Of a stretch of DNA of 64,000 bases, positions 1 through 8,770 are shown piece after piece. The position numbers and the translations under genes were made by a program. Every line of letters starts with the position of its first letter. The first letter of the stretch is position 1. Below the pieces are notes generated by a model. It did no database searches, was not told where the DNA came from, and saw only the letters and a program-made list of their open reading frames with translations. Source of the DNA: Komagataeibacter melaceti (GTDB taxonomy: Bacteria > Pseudomonadota > Alphaproteobacteria > Acetobacterales > Acetobacteraceae); contig NZ_QUWV01000011.1 in NCBI RefSeq assembly GCF_003403295.1, forward strand, positions 1-64,000, in the 5' to 3' direction.

Positions 1-87
1 AGATGATGCCGGGGAGTGTGGAGGCATGGGTCAAATCTCGATGAAAATTTCCGCCCTACCCGGGTCAGTTCTCAGTGAAAATCAACA
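1..87. mobile_element. Terminal end of an IS21-like insertion sequence
   Basis: Two imperfect direct repeats lie at 28-48 and 62-82. Both begin GGGTCA and end TGAAAAT, and 17 of 21 positions agree. The second runs to a terminal CA at 86-87. Repeated GGGTCA...GAAAATC blocks ending in CA are typical of the multiple terminal repeats of IS21-family (IstA/IstB) elements. The transposase genes would lie to the left of the window and are not seen. Directly after position 87 the reading frame of the Wzc-like gene resumes in mid-domain, so the element appears to have inserted into that gene. The family call comes from the repeat style only. Confidence 0.55.
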
Positions 88-1824
88 CGCTGGGTCACGA
101 TCCTGAACGACGGGCGCTCCTATATCATCACCATTACGGCCAGCACCAATGACGCACAGACCAGCGCGCGGGTGGCGAATGCGTATGCCGACGTGTATCT
201 CGACTTCAAGCGCCACATGAAGATCTCGGCCACATGGCAGGCCAACGCCATGCTGGATGAACAGATCGTGCCGCTGCGTGAACGGCTGCGCAAGGCGGAA
301 CAGGCCGTGCAGGCATTCCGTGAAAAGAACGGCCTGATCGCCGCCGAACTGGAGCGCGCGCCGGGGGCCAACGCCAATAATAATGACAATGGCGGCACCA
401 CCGTCACCGACCAGCAACTGACCCAGATGAACCACCAGCTCATCACCGCCCGCGCCGAGCTTGAATCACGCCGCGCCCGCTATGCCGAGGTCCGCACGGC
501 CATAAGCAACGGCAGCGTTGACAGTATTCCCGATGCCGTTTCATCGCCGCTGATCCAGCAGCTACAGGCGCAGGAAGCCCAGATCAGCAGCCGCGCGGCA
601 AGCCTGAGCCAGACGGTGATGGACGGCAACCCCGACCTCCAGGCCGAACGCGCCGCCGCCGCCCAGGTGCGCCGCCGCATCGCGGCCGAGGTCCACCGCA
701 TCGCCAGCAGCGCGGCCAAGGAACTGTCCAGCTCCGAGGCACAGGTCGCGGCCCTGTCCGCCGCGGTCAACCGGCTGCAGGGGCAGGTCACGGCCGAGAA
801 CGAGGCCGACGTGACCCTGCGCCAGTTGCAGAGCGAGGCCACGGCGGCGCGCACGGTCTATCAGGATTATCTGGGCCGCTTTGCCCAGACCTCCACGCAG
901 GCGGAACTGCAGGTGGCCGAAGCCGACCTGATCTCCCGCGCGGATACGCCGCTCAGCCCCTTTGGCCCGCCACGCAAGCAGTATATGGCCATCGCCCTCA
1001 TTTTCGCGCTGCTGGTCGGCGCGGGCTCCGCACTTGTGATCGACCGCATGCACAAGGGGGTCAGGAGCACGGCGGAGCTGGATGCCATCCCGGGGCTTTT
1101 CGCGCTGGGGCTCGTGCCCGCCTTTGCCGGGCCGCTGCGCCGTCAGTACACCAGCCGGGAGCGGTCGGCCTATCTGGAAACGGTGGAATCCATCCGCAGT
1201 GTCCTGTCATTCGGCCACAGCCGCTTCCGCGCCAAGGTGGTGCTGGTCACATCGGCGGAGCAGGACGAGGGCAAGACCACCTTCGCCCTGTCACTGGCGG
1301 CCAATACCGCACGCTGCGGGCAACGTGCGCTGGTTATTGACTGTGACATGCGCAACCCCTCGGCCATGCGGGTGATCGGGGGTGTGAGCGTGCTGCACAA
1401 CAGCCAGATGCCTGTCGATACCCTTCTGGCCGGGCTGGAACGCGACGTGCTGCCCGGCGTGGATATCCTTACCCCTGAGGGCATGCTGCACCGGGGCGGG
1501 GGCGCGATGCTCCTGCCCGAGGAACTGGGACAGATCCTGTCCCATGTCCGCTCACAGTATGACATGATCATCCTTGACACCCCCCCGGCCCTCGCCTTTC
1601 CCGATGCCGCCGTTCTGTCGCGGCAGACGGATGGCGTGGTCATGGTGGTCAAGTGGGGGCAGACATCCCCCTCCACACTGGTGCAGGCCATGCGCGCGCT
1701 ACGTACCTACGATGCACGCACGCTGGGGGCGGTGCTGACACAGGCCCCGCCGAACAGCCTGGGCGAGGCGGAAAAGCATCCCTTCCGCATCTACAGCCAT
1801 TACGGGCTGCTTCCCCCCGGCTGA
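88..1824 (+). pseudogene. 5'-truncated Wzc/GumC-type polysaccharide co-polymerase with tyrosine-kinase-like domain
   Basis: Controls chain length and export of exopolysaccharide at the inner membrane in the Wzx/Wzy route. An open frame continues upstream of the GTG at 172 to about 88 and encodes Wzz-like sequence (DGRSYIITI), but it runs into the IS21-like terminal repeats, so the first transmembrane helix and most of the Wzz domain are missing. Counting from 172 (550 aa), what remains is a long coiled-coil region (about 20-250), the second membrane helix near 271-291, and a BY-kinase domain with Walker A (EQDEGKTT), Walker A' (VIDCDMR) and Walker B (IILDTPP). There is no Tyr-rich tail beyond YSHY near the end. 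Full-length relatives have roughly 700-750 residues. It is either IS-inactivated or a partial protein translated from the GTG at 172. It is followed within 15 bp by a glycosyltransferase. Confidence 0.75.
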
Positions 1825-1837
1825 AACGCAGTACAGC

Positions 1838-2938
1838 ATGTGGAGTGCCCAGGTGAACGACCCGCGTATCTACGTAAACGGACGCTTCTTGACCCAGCCG
1901 CTGAGCGGGGTGCAGCGGTTCGCGCTTGAAATCAGCCACGCATTGGCCCGCGTGACCCGCGCGGGGTCGGAGCCGCTGCCTGTCATGCTCACCCCCGCCG
2001 CCGCCATGAGCGGCGATGACGCGCCGGACCTGCCCCGGCGCATGGTGGGCCGATGCCACGGGCAGGTGTGGGAGCAGCTTGAACTGCCATGGGCCGCGCG
2101 CGACGGCGTGCTGCTCAACCTGGGCAATACCGCCCCGCTATGGGGCGGACGGCGGATCGTGATCATTCATGACGCGGGGGTTTTCAGCCAGCCGGGTTCC
2201 TATTCATGGAAATTCCGGCTGTGGTACCGGCTGCTGCATACCCTGCTGCGCCACACCCGCGCACAACTGGTTACGGTGTCCGAATTCTCGCGCGGCGAAC
2301 TGTCGCGCTACCTGCGTATTCCGCCAGAACGCATCGCGGTCATGAGCGAGGGCGCGGAACATATCACGCGCATTCCCCCTGATCCCACCATCCTGACCCG
2401 GCACGGGCTGGTGCCCCAGCGCTTCGTGCTGGCGGTGGGCAACCTTGCCCCGCACAAGAACCTGGCCCGGCTCGATGCACTGGCACGCGTGCTGGCGCTG
2501 CGCGGCATCCCGCTTGTGATTAGCGGCAGTGTGAACACGGCCGTATTCAACGCCAGCGGCATGCAGGCCCTGCCCCGGCCCGCCACCTATATCGGGCGGG
2601 TCAGCGATCAGGAACTGCGCGCGCTGTACGGGGCGGCGGCGTGTTTCGTGTTCCCGTCACTTTACGAAGGCTTCGGCCTGCCACCGGTCGAGGCCATGGC
2701 CTGTGGCTGCCCGGTGGTCGCGGCGGATATTCCCGTGCTGCACGAGATATGTGGCGCGGCTGCGCTCTACGCCAGCCCGCTGGAGCCGGAAGCCATTGCG
2801 CAGGCCGTGGCCTACCTGCTCGACACCCCGCAGAAGGCCGGAGAAATGCGCGCGGCCGGCCTGAAACGGGCCGCCACCCACACATGGGACCGCGCGGCGG
2901 AAACCCTGCTGCAGATCGCAAGGAGCATAACCCCATGA
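1838..2938 (+). CDS. GT4-family glycosyltransferase (exopolysaccharide)
   Basis: Predicted cytoplasmic retaining glycosyltransferase that adds a sugar from a nucleotide-sugar donor to the lipid-linked repeat unit. The N-terminus has the acceptor-side motif NGRFLTQPLSGVQRF. The C-terminal Rossmann domain has the donor-binding EGFGLPPVEAMACGCPVV and the HKNL segment usual for GT4 (mannosyltransferase-like) enzymes. The 366-aa length is normal. The ATG at 1838 has no clear ribosome binding site, while GTG at 1853 is preceded by GGAG at 7 bp and may be the true start. The stop overlaps the ATG of the next gene (ATGA), so the two are translationally coupled. Donor and linkage cannot be read from the sequence. 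Confidence 0.85.
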   Translation: MWSAQVNDPRIYVNGRFLTQPLSGVQRFALEISHALARVTRAGSEPLPVMLTPAAAMSGDDAPDLPRRMVGRCHGQVWEQLELPWAARDGVLLNLGNTAPLWGGRRIVIIHDAGVFSQPGSYSWKFRLWYRLLHTLLRHTRAQLVTVSEFSRGELSRYLRIPPERIAVMSEGAEHITRIPPDPTILTRHGLVPQRFVLAVGNLAPHKNLARLDALARVLALRGIPLVISGSVNTAVFNASGMQALPRPATYIGRVSDQELRALYGAAACFVFPSLYEGFGLPPVEAMACGCPVVAADIPVLHEICGAAALYASPLEPEAIAQAVAYLLDTPQKAGEMRAAGLKRAATHTWDRAAETLLQIARSITP

Positions 2939-3318
2939 CCCACCCCCGCCACGGCAGGTGGTCACGGCACATGGCGCGGGCCTGTATTGGCGGGGTCCTG
3001 CTTGTGGGGCCTGCCCTGCCCCGTGCCCATGCCGATCCGGCCATGCAGTCCGTATGGTGCAGCATTACCGAGGCCAACAGCCGCAGGCTGTTCATAAGCG
3101 ATCCCGCCCACCTGCCCGCAACATCGCGCATGACGGTATTTGCCTATAGCGGCCGCTTCGCCCGTACCGTGAACATGCGCTACGGCCTGCATTACGTGGT
3201 GGTCGGGCATTACTGCCAGGCCTTTCCAACACCCCGCCGCGCCGCCATAGCGCATGCCGACATGATCGCCCACCTGGCGGACCAGAACTTCCAGATTGTC
3301 AGCGTCGGTATTTTCTGA
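2935..3318 (+). CDS. Small secreted protein of unknown function in the polysaccharide operon
   Basis: A 127-aa protein whose start is fixed by AAGGAG about 8 bp upstream of the ATG and by a 4-bp overlap with the preceding glycosyltransferase. The N-terminus is a signal peptide: an Arg/His-rich n-region, a hydrophobic core (IGGVLLVGPALP) and a likely cleavage after AHA. The mature part has about 90 residues with two cysteines (VWC near the new N-terminus, HYC later) that could form a disulphide. No domain is recognised. Its position between two glycosyltransferases suggests a periplasmic role in assembly, modification or export of the polymer. A longer reading frame opens at 2641 but lies inside the previous gene. 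Confidence 0.6.
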   Translation: MTHPRHGRWSRHMARACIGGVLLVGPALPRAHADPAMQSVWCSITEANSRRLFISDPAHLPATSRMTVFAYSGRFARTVNMRYGLHYVVVGHYCQAFPTPRRAAIAHADMIAHLADQNFQIVSVGIF

Positions 3319-3332
3319 CCGCGTGAGGAGAC

Positions 3333-5288
3333 ATGTTCATGACCGTGCAGACCGCCGCCCTGCGCATTTCCGGACAGGCCGCGATACCCGGCATAACCAG
3401 ATATTATACCGCAACGCCCGGCCACATGGCCGGGCAGGCAGGGCATGAGGAAGAAAGGTTTACGGGCCGGCTGTTAGGGCACGTATTTGGCCCTGATCTG
3501 ATACATGCTTGGCAAAGGCGGGCGGATATCCTGTCCGCCGGGGTTGTCTGGACTCATACCGAAGCGCAGGCGCTGGCCGTCCTGCAGCTTTACCGCCTTA
3601 CGCCGCGCACCCTTCACCCTCCCCTTATCATCCAGTGTGACTGGCTTGTGGGGCGCTGGGCCAGTGCGTCGCCATGGCGCAGGCTGGTCCTGCGCGCATT
3701 GCTGTCACGGGCGGATATGCTGACATTCGGGGCAGCTGAAGACATGAAATACGCCCGTGCCCTTTTTCCCGGCCAGCGCATGGAATGGGTTGGCCCTGCC
3801 CTGCCCCGCCCGGCAGCGCCACCGCCCGCCCCGCGCGGGCCGGACCATCCCCTGCATGTGCTGTCGCTGGGCCATGACCCGCAACGGGACTGGGCCACGG
3901 TGCTGGATGCCATGGAATTCCTGCCACGCGACAGGCCCTGCCATGTTCGCGCGGCGACCATCTGGCGCATGGCGGTTCCACCCCATGCCAGACCCGTTTC
4001 CCCCTTATCCGGCAATACTCCGCCCGGGCCATTTGATGGGGTGGATATTGTTGTCATATCCCTGACCAGAAAGCTGCATGCCACGGATATTGCGATGATC
4101 GAGGAAGCAAACCGGCATGGCCTACCCGTTATTGTGACCGATACCGGCGGGTTGCGGCATTATCTGGATGAGAACTGCGTGCTTTACGTGCCCGCGCGCG
4201 ACCCACGCGCGCTGGCGCAGGCAATCACCACGCTGGCAAATGACGCGGGGCGCTGTGCCGCCATGGTCCGGCAGGCCCGCGCGCGCATCCGTTCCTTTCC
4301 GGCGGGCTTTACGCATACGTTGCGGCATGTCGCCCTCTCGCGCGAACTTCTGGGCAGGGAAAAGGCGGGACAGTCCACATGCGCCGCGCCAACCCCGTCC
4401 TGTGCAAACAAACTGAAAATAACGGTCGGGATCGCCACCAGCGGGCGCCCCGCCATACTGGCCGAGACCATTGCGGAACTGCGCCGCCAGAGCCTTGCGC
4501 CGCAGCAGATCATTGTCTGCGCACCCACGCCAGCCGATGTGGCGGGACTTGTTCCCGCGCCAGACCTGCGCATCATGCAGGGACCGCGCGGGCTGGCGCA
4601 CCAGCGTAACGTCATTCTGGACCATGTTGGCGAGGCGGACATCATCATGTTCTTTGATGATGATTTCCTGCCTGACCGCGACTATCTGGCAACCTGCGCC
4701 GACACGTTCGCCTGTGCCCCCGATATTGTGGGCATGACCGGCTACGTGCTGGCGGATGGGGCGAAGGGGCCGGGCCTGACGGTTGCAGCAGCCCGGCGCA
4801 TGCTGGCCGACCCGCGCATAAACAGCACCGCAACCCTGCCCGCCCTGCAGCCCGCATGGAACGGTTACGGATGCAACATGGCCTATCGCCTGGCCACCGT
4901 GCGTGAAACGGGGCTGCGCTTTGATGAACGCCTGCCGCTTTACGCATGGTACGAGGATATTGATTTTTCGCGCCAGATGGGCCGGTCGGGGCGCATCGTG
5001 CGCGCCAACGGAGCCAGGGGCATCCATCTGGGCAGCAAGCTCGGGCGCACGCCGGGGCGGCGGCTGGGTTATTCGCAGGTGGCCAACCCGTTATACCTGT
5101 CCCGAAAGGGCACGTTCCCGCTCGATCACGCGCTGCGCAGCATCGGGCGCAACATTGCCATGAACGCCCTGCGCAGCCTGTGGCCCGAACCCTATATCGA
5201 CCGGCGCGGGCGCATCACTGGCAACTGGCTGGCGCTGCGCGATGCCCTGCGGGGCCACATCTCGCCTGAAAAGATACTGACACTGTAA
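3333..5288 (+). CDS. Two-domain glycosyltransferase (GT4-like N-half fused to GT2 C-half)
   Basis: A 651-aa protein that appears to carry two sugar-transfer modules. Residues 1-340 resemble a GT4/GT-B protein: the later part has HVLSLGHD, then EANRHGLPVIVTDTGGLRHYL and VPARDPRALA, as in donor-binding C-terminal domains. After a short Cys/Pro linker, a GT2/GT-A domain starts near residue 358 (ITVGIATSGRPAILAETI), with the metal-binding FFDDDFLPD near 440 and the acceptor-side YEDIDFSRQ near 536. Start options are ATG 3333 and in-frame ATG 3339, preceded by GAGGAG. It lies 14 bp after the secreted-protein gene and 19 bp before the next GT2 gene, consistent with one operon. The N-half lacks a clean EX7E, so its activity is uncertain. 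Confidence 0.75.
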   Translation: MFMTVQTAALRISGQAAIPGITRYYTATPGHMAGQAGHEEERFTGRLLGHVFGPDLIHAWQRRADILSAGVVWTHTEAQALAVLQLYRLTPRTLHPPLIIQCDWLVGRWASASPWRRLVLRALLSRADMLTFGAAEDMKYARALFPGQRMEWVGPALPRPAAPPPAPRGPDHPLHVLSLGHDPQRDWATVLDAMEFLPRDRPCHVRAATIWRMAVPPHARPVSPLSGNTPPGPFDGVDIVVISLTRKLHATDIAMIEEANRHGLPVIVTDTGGLRHYLDENCVLYVPARDPRALAQAITTLANDAGRCAAMVRQARARIRSFPAGFTHTLRHVALSRELLGREKAGQSTCAAPTPSCANKLKITVGIATSGRPAILAETIAELRRQSLAPQQIIVCAPTPADVAGLVPAPDLRIMQGPRGLAHQRNVILDHVGEADIIMFFDDDFLPDRDYLATCADTFACAPDIVGMTGYVLADGAKGPGLTVAAARRMLADPRINSTATLPALQPAWNGYGCNMAYRLATVRETGLRFDERLPLYAWYEDIDFSRQMGRSGRIVRANGARGIHLGSKLGRTPGRRLGYSQVANPLYLSRKGTFPLDHALRSIGRNIAMNALRSLWPEPYIDRRGRITGNWLALRDALRGHISPEKILTL

Positions 5289-5307
5289 CTGATGGAGGCC
5301 GGTTCAC

Positions 5308-6174
5308 ATGTTTTTTTCACTGGTTGTGCCGACATTGGGGCGGGTTGATGAATTGCATGCCCTGCTTGTGTCCCTGACCCGTCAGTCACTGACAACATTC
5401 GAGGTCATTATTGTTGACCAGAATGGTGATGACCGGCTGGCACCCGTTCTGGCCCGGTTTAAGGACCGGCTGGACATCACGCACCTGCGCAGCTCCGTCC
5501 GCCAGTGCAACCATGCCCGTAACCTCGGGGCCAGCCGGGCAGTGGGGGATATCGTCACCTTCCCCGATGATGACTGCATCTATACGGACAACGTGCTGCA
5601 GCACGTCAATGACCTGTTCAGTTGCGCCCACAGCCCCGATTTCATTACCGGCTCCGTCCTCACGCCCGATGGCGCGCCCGCGAAATCCGGGCGCTGGCAC
5701 CCGGTCGGGACCACCATAAACAGCCATAATGTGTGGACCTGCCTGATCGAGTTCAATTTCTTCATCCGCCGCACGGCGTTCGCCGCCGCTGGCGGGTTTG
5801 ACGAAGGTGTGGGACCGGGCACGCCTTTCGGCTCGGCCGAAGGGCAGGATCTGGCGCTGCGCCTGCTCAAAAAGGGGTTCCTGGGGCTGTATGTTCCCGC
5901 GCTGCGCATCATGCACCCCGACAAGCCCGTTACCCTTACCATTGCACGCGCCTACAGCTACGGGGCCGGGATGGGGCGTGTCATGCGCCGCAACCATGTG
6001 GGCGTCATGACCGTGGGCACGTTCCTGCTGCGCTCCGTGGGCGGCGGGCTTGTCTATCTGCTCAGGGGGAACATGCCCCTCGCCCGTTATTATTTCCTGA
6101 CCTTTCTTGGCCGGATCAGGGGCTATCTTTCATTACGCGCGGATGCGGCTACAGTGGCCCCCGCCATCGGGTAG
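5308..6174 (+). CDS. GT2-family glycosyltransferase (exopolysaccharide)
   Basis: An inverting GT-A glycosyltransferase of 288 aa. The N-terminus (FSLVVPTLGR, then VIIVDQN) is the nucleotide-binding beta strand of GT2 enzymes. TFPDDDC near residue 86 is the metal/nucleotide-binding DXD equivalent, and GSAEGQDLALRL is the acceptor-site ED-like segment. The C-terminal third is hydrophobic (TFLLRSVGGGLVYLL), suggesting membrane association. A GGAGG ribosome binding site precedes the ATG. The 3' end overlaps by 52 bp with the convergent acyltransferase gene. Its sugar specificity is unknown. Confidence 0.85.
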   Translation: MFFSLVVPTLGRVDELHALLVSLTRQSLTTFEVIIVDQNGDDRLAPVLARFKDRLDITHLRSSVRQCNHARNLGASRAVGDIVTFPDDDCIYTDNVLQHVNDLFSCAHSPDFITGSVLTPDGAPAKSGRWHPVGTTINSHNVWTCLIEFNFFIRRTAFAAAGGFDEGVGPGTPFGSAEGQDLALRLLKKGFLGLYVPALRIMHPDKPVTLTIARAYSYGAGMGRVMRRNHVGVMTVGTFLLRSVGGGLVYLLRGNMPLARYYFLTFLGRIRGYLSLRADAATVAPAIG

Positions 6175-7250
6175 GAGGCACGGCCCGTGGGAGTGGTCGC
6201 ATCCGCGCCGCCACGCCTGCGTGAAAGGCGGGCGCGCACCGGCTCGTCAATTCCCTTGAGCACCGCGAGGGAGACCACCAGCACGACCATGCCGACCAGC
6301 GGCATCTCCACCATGGGGATGCGCTGGTGCGTCACTGCCTGAAACAGGCCGTTGACCCAGCAGAACACCGGGTAATGCAGCGCATACAGGGGGTAGGAAA
6401 TCTCCCCACCCCACAGGGAAATCCGTGCAGAAACAGGTGACAGGCGCACCCGCGCCCCCGACATGACCAGCAGCGGGGACAGCACGGTTATCCATATCAT
6501 GGCCACGCCGCGCGGAACATCGACAGGCCACATGAACAGTACCGCCATGATGCACATGCACGCGGCAAATACTGACGGACGCAGAAGAAATGCGGGCAGC
6601 ACCGGCGCAAGACGGTATGACGCCACCCCGAGGAAAAACGATGCCCCCACCCGTGGCAGGCCACTCCAGAAAGTGGCCGGGACATCCCCCCCCAGCCCGG
6701 TAAAGTAAAGCAGCGGGACACATAGCACGACCATGGCGGCGGCAAGGTAACGCTGGTCCACCCGCCGCAGGAACCACCAGAACAGGTTGATGAACAGTTC
6801 CAGAAAAAGGGAGTACTGCGGCCCATTGAGCGGAAAGACCTGTGGCCCCCCAATGGCGTGTGGCGCCCAGGGGTAGGGAAGGTTCAGCAACGCCAGCACC
6901 ACGGCGGTGAGTATGACCATGGGGGATATGTCAGCGCCATTCATCCGGCCACGGGAAATGACGTAAGCCCCGCCCAACAGTGTCGCCACGATAATGACCG
7001 GCATGAGCCGGACAAGCCGACGCCGGAAGAACTGCCCCATGGACAGTGATCCCGCCCCCGCCATCCGCCCGCCGTAGGACAGCGACAGCACATACCCGCT
7101 CAGGCAGAAGAACAGGTCCACCGCAAGGCCGCTATTGACCGCAAGGCCGGGCACATCCAGCCAGTGCCCGAGGTGATAGACCATGACCGACAGGGCCGCG
7201 AAACCACGCACCCCGTCCAGAGCCGCGTAATGGTGCCGTGGACCCGCCAT
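6123..7250 (-). CDS. Membrane acyltransferase of the OafA/acyltransferase-3 family
   Basis: A multi-pass inner-membrane enzyme of 375 aa that transfers acyl groups (commonly acetyl) to sugars. The N-terminus has the family signature LDGVRGFAALSVMVYHLGHW with the catalytic His, followed by DLFFCLSGYVLSLSY and FFRRRLVRLMPV. About ten hydrophobic segments follow. Polysaccharides of acetic acid bacteria such as acetan are O-acetylated, so decoration of the polymer made here is the natural inference. The gene is convergent with the GT2 gene and divergent from galE. GGGAGCGG ahead of its ATG is a good ribosome binding site and overlaps a CCGTTACGG palindrome. Confidence 0.85.
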   Translation of the reverse strand: MAGPRHHYAALDGVRGFAALSVMVYHLGHWLDVPGLAVNSGLAVDLFFCLSGYVLSLSYGGRMAGAGSLSMGQFFRRRLVRLMPVIIVATLLGGAYVISRGRMNGADISPMVILTAVVLALLNLPYPWAPHAIGGPQVFPLNGPQYSLFLELFINLFWWFLRRVDQRYLAAAMVVLCVPLLYFTGLGGDVPATFWSGLPRVGASFFLGVASYRLAPVLPAFLLRPSVFAACMCIMAVLFMWPVDVPRGVAMIWITVLSPLLVMSGARVRLSPVSARISLWGGEISYPLYALHYPVFCWVNGLFQAVTHQRIPMVEMPLVGMVVLVVSLAVLKGIDEPVRARLSRRRGGADATTPTGRASYPMAGATVAASARNER

Positions 7251-7598
7251 ATTCCGCTCCCGTTACGGATCATGTCGCCCATGATCCCCACTACGGAACA
7301 GGCTGGTCCGCATAAAGATTTTCCATGCAGGCAAAATATTTTCGTGACGGTGCCCGAATATCCCGGCCCGTTGGGGGAAATACTTCCCTTATGTCCGTTA
7401 CGGCAAAATTGCCCGAAAACCCGTTACGGGTAATGCCAATGGGCCACATGCGCCCGTTACATTGCGCGCATGTAACAAGATGACGGAATTCGGTCCTGCC
7501 ATGCAACTCCGGCACGCCCCGTATCGTTCGCGACTTGCAGCCCGATAAAACAGGGGTGCGCCAGTTCCGACCACACCCCAACAGACAGGAAGAATACG
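7251..7598. promoter_or_regulatory. Divergent control region with repeated CCGTTACGG palindromes
   Basis: This 348-bp gap separates the acyltransferase (reverse) from galE (forward). The 9-bp odd palindrome CCGTTACGG occurs at 7260-7268, 7395-7403 and 7421-7429. The last copy extends to a 13-bp palindrome, ACCCGTTACGGGT, at 7419-7431. A related half-site starts at 7454 and opens an inverted repeat, GTTACA (7456-7461) with TGTAAC downstream around a TGCGCGCA core. The clustering suggests operators for a dimeric regulator. The regulator is not known. Confidence 0.45.
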
Positions 7599-8678
7599 GT
7601 GCATTACCTGGTAACTGGGGGCGCCGGCTTTGTCGGCAGCCATGTAGTACTTGCCCTGCGCGATGGCGGTCATTCCGTTGTCGTGTTCGACAACCTCAGC
7701 ACCGGGCACCGGGCCGCACTGCCCCCGGATGTGCCGCTGGTCGTGGGCGACCTGTCCGACCATGCGCTCCTGAACGCTGTTCTGGAAAGTGAACGCTTTG
7801 ACGCGGTGCTGCATTTCGCAGCCCTCTCCCTTGTGGGTGACAGCATGCGGGTTCCGTTCAGGTACCTGCGGGACAATTACCTGAACAGCCTGCAACTGGT
7901 TGAGCTGTGTATCCAGCATTCGGTACGGCGGTTTGTATTTTCCTCCACCGCGGCACTGTTCGGCACCCCGGAACAGCAGCCGATCATGGAAAATGCCACG
8001 GTCAATCCGGGCTCCCCCTATGGGGAGAGCAAATTCATGATCGAGCGGGTCCTCCACTGGGCCGAGAAGATACACGGCATGCACAGCGCCTGCCTGCGCT
8101 ATTTCAATGCAGCCGGGTCCGACCCCGCCGGCCGCGCGGGGGAAGATCACCGCCCGGAAACCCACCTGATCCCGCTGGCGATCGACACGGCACTAGGCCG
8201 CAGGCCGCGCCTGTCCATTTTCGGTTCCGACTATCCCACAACGGACGGGACATGCGTGCGCGACTACATTCATGTCACCGATCTTGCCAATGCCCATCTG
8301 GCGGCGCTGGAACAGATCGAAACACGCAGCGTGACCTATAACGTGGGCAACACAACCGGCTTTTCAAACCTTGATGTCATCCGCGCGGTGGAGCGGGTGA
8401 CGGGCCAGCAGATAGACTGGCATCCTGCGGACCGTCGCGCGGGAGACCCGGCCATCCTCATTGCCGGATCGCAGCAACTGCGCGCGGAAACCGGGTGGAC
8501 CCCGCGCATTGCCGCCCTGGATGATATTGTGGAGACCGCCTATCGCTGGCGCCTCGCCCATCCGCAGGGGTACGACAGCGCCCCATCCGCGCGGGATGGA
8601 CACGAGGAAGCACTCTATCTCCCGCCCTTTCCCATTCCCGCCGCGACACAGGCGGCCTGCCGCCCTGCCCCGCCGTGA
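7599..8678 (+). CDS. galE: UDP-glucose 4-epimerase
   Basis: Interconverts UDP-glucose and UDP-galactose in the cytoplasm and supplies donor sugars for the polysaccharide. The extended SDR fold begins with the NAD-binding GGAGFVGSHV. The active site shows the SSTAALFG segment and YGESKFM, the YxxxK catalytic pair (Tyr near residue 142). RYFNAAGSDPAGRAGEDH and RDYIHVTDLANAHLAAL are typical GalE signatures. The 359-aa length is slightly longer than usual because of a poorly conserved C-terminal tail of about 30 residues. The start is GTG at 7599, preceded by AGGAAG. The gene may form a transcription unit with the flippase that follows. Confidence 0.92.
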   Translation: MHYLVTGGAGFVGSHVVLALRDGGHSVVVFDNLSTGHRAALPPDVPLVVGDLSDHALLNAVLESERFDAVLHFAALSLVGDSMRVPFRYLRDNYLNSLQLVELCIQHSVRRFVFSSTAALFGTPEQQPIMENATVNPGSPYGESKFMIERVLHWAEKIHGMHSACLRYFNAAGSDPAGRAGEDHRPETHLIPLAIDTALGRRPRLSIFGSDYPTTDGTCVRDYIHVTDLANAHLAALEQIETRSVTYNVGNTTGFSNLDVIRAVERVTGQQIDWHPADRRAGDPAILIAGSQQLRAETGWTPRIAALDDIVETAYRWRLAHPQGYDSAPSARDGHEEALYLPPFPIPAATQAACRPAPP

Positions 8679-8770
8679 AGTTTCAGGGACCAGACATATT
8701 CATACCACGATAGCGGCATGTGCGCCTTCCATCCTGAAGGCCGTCCCCGAACGGGCAGGATCTCATTTTC

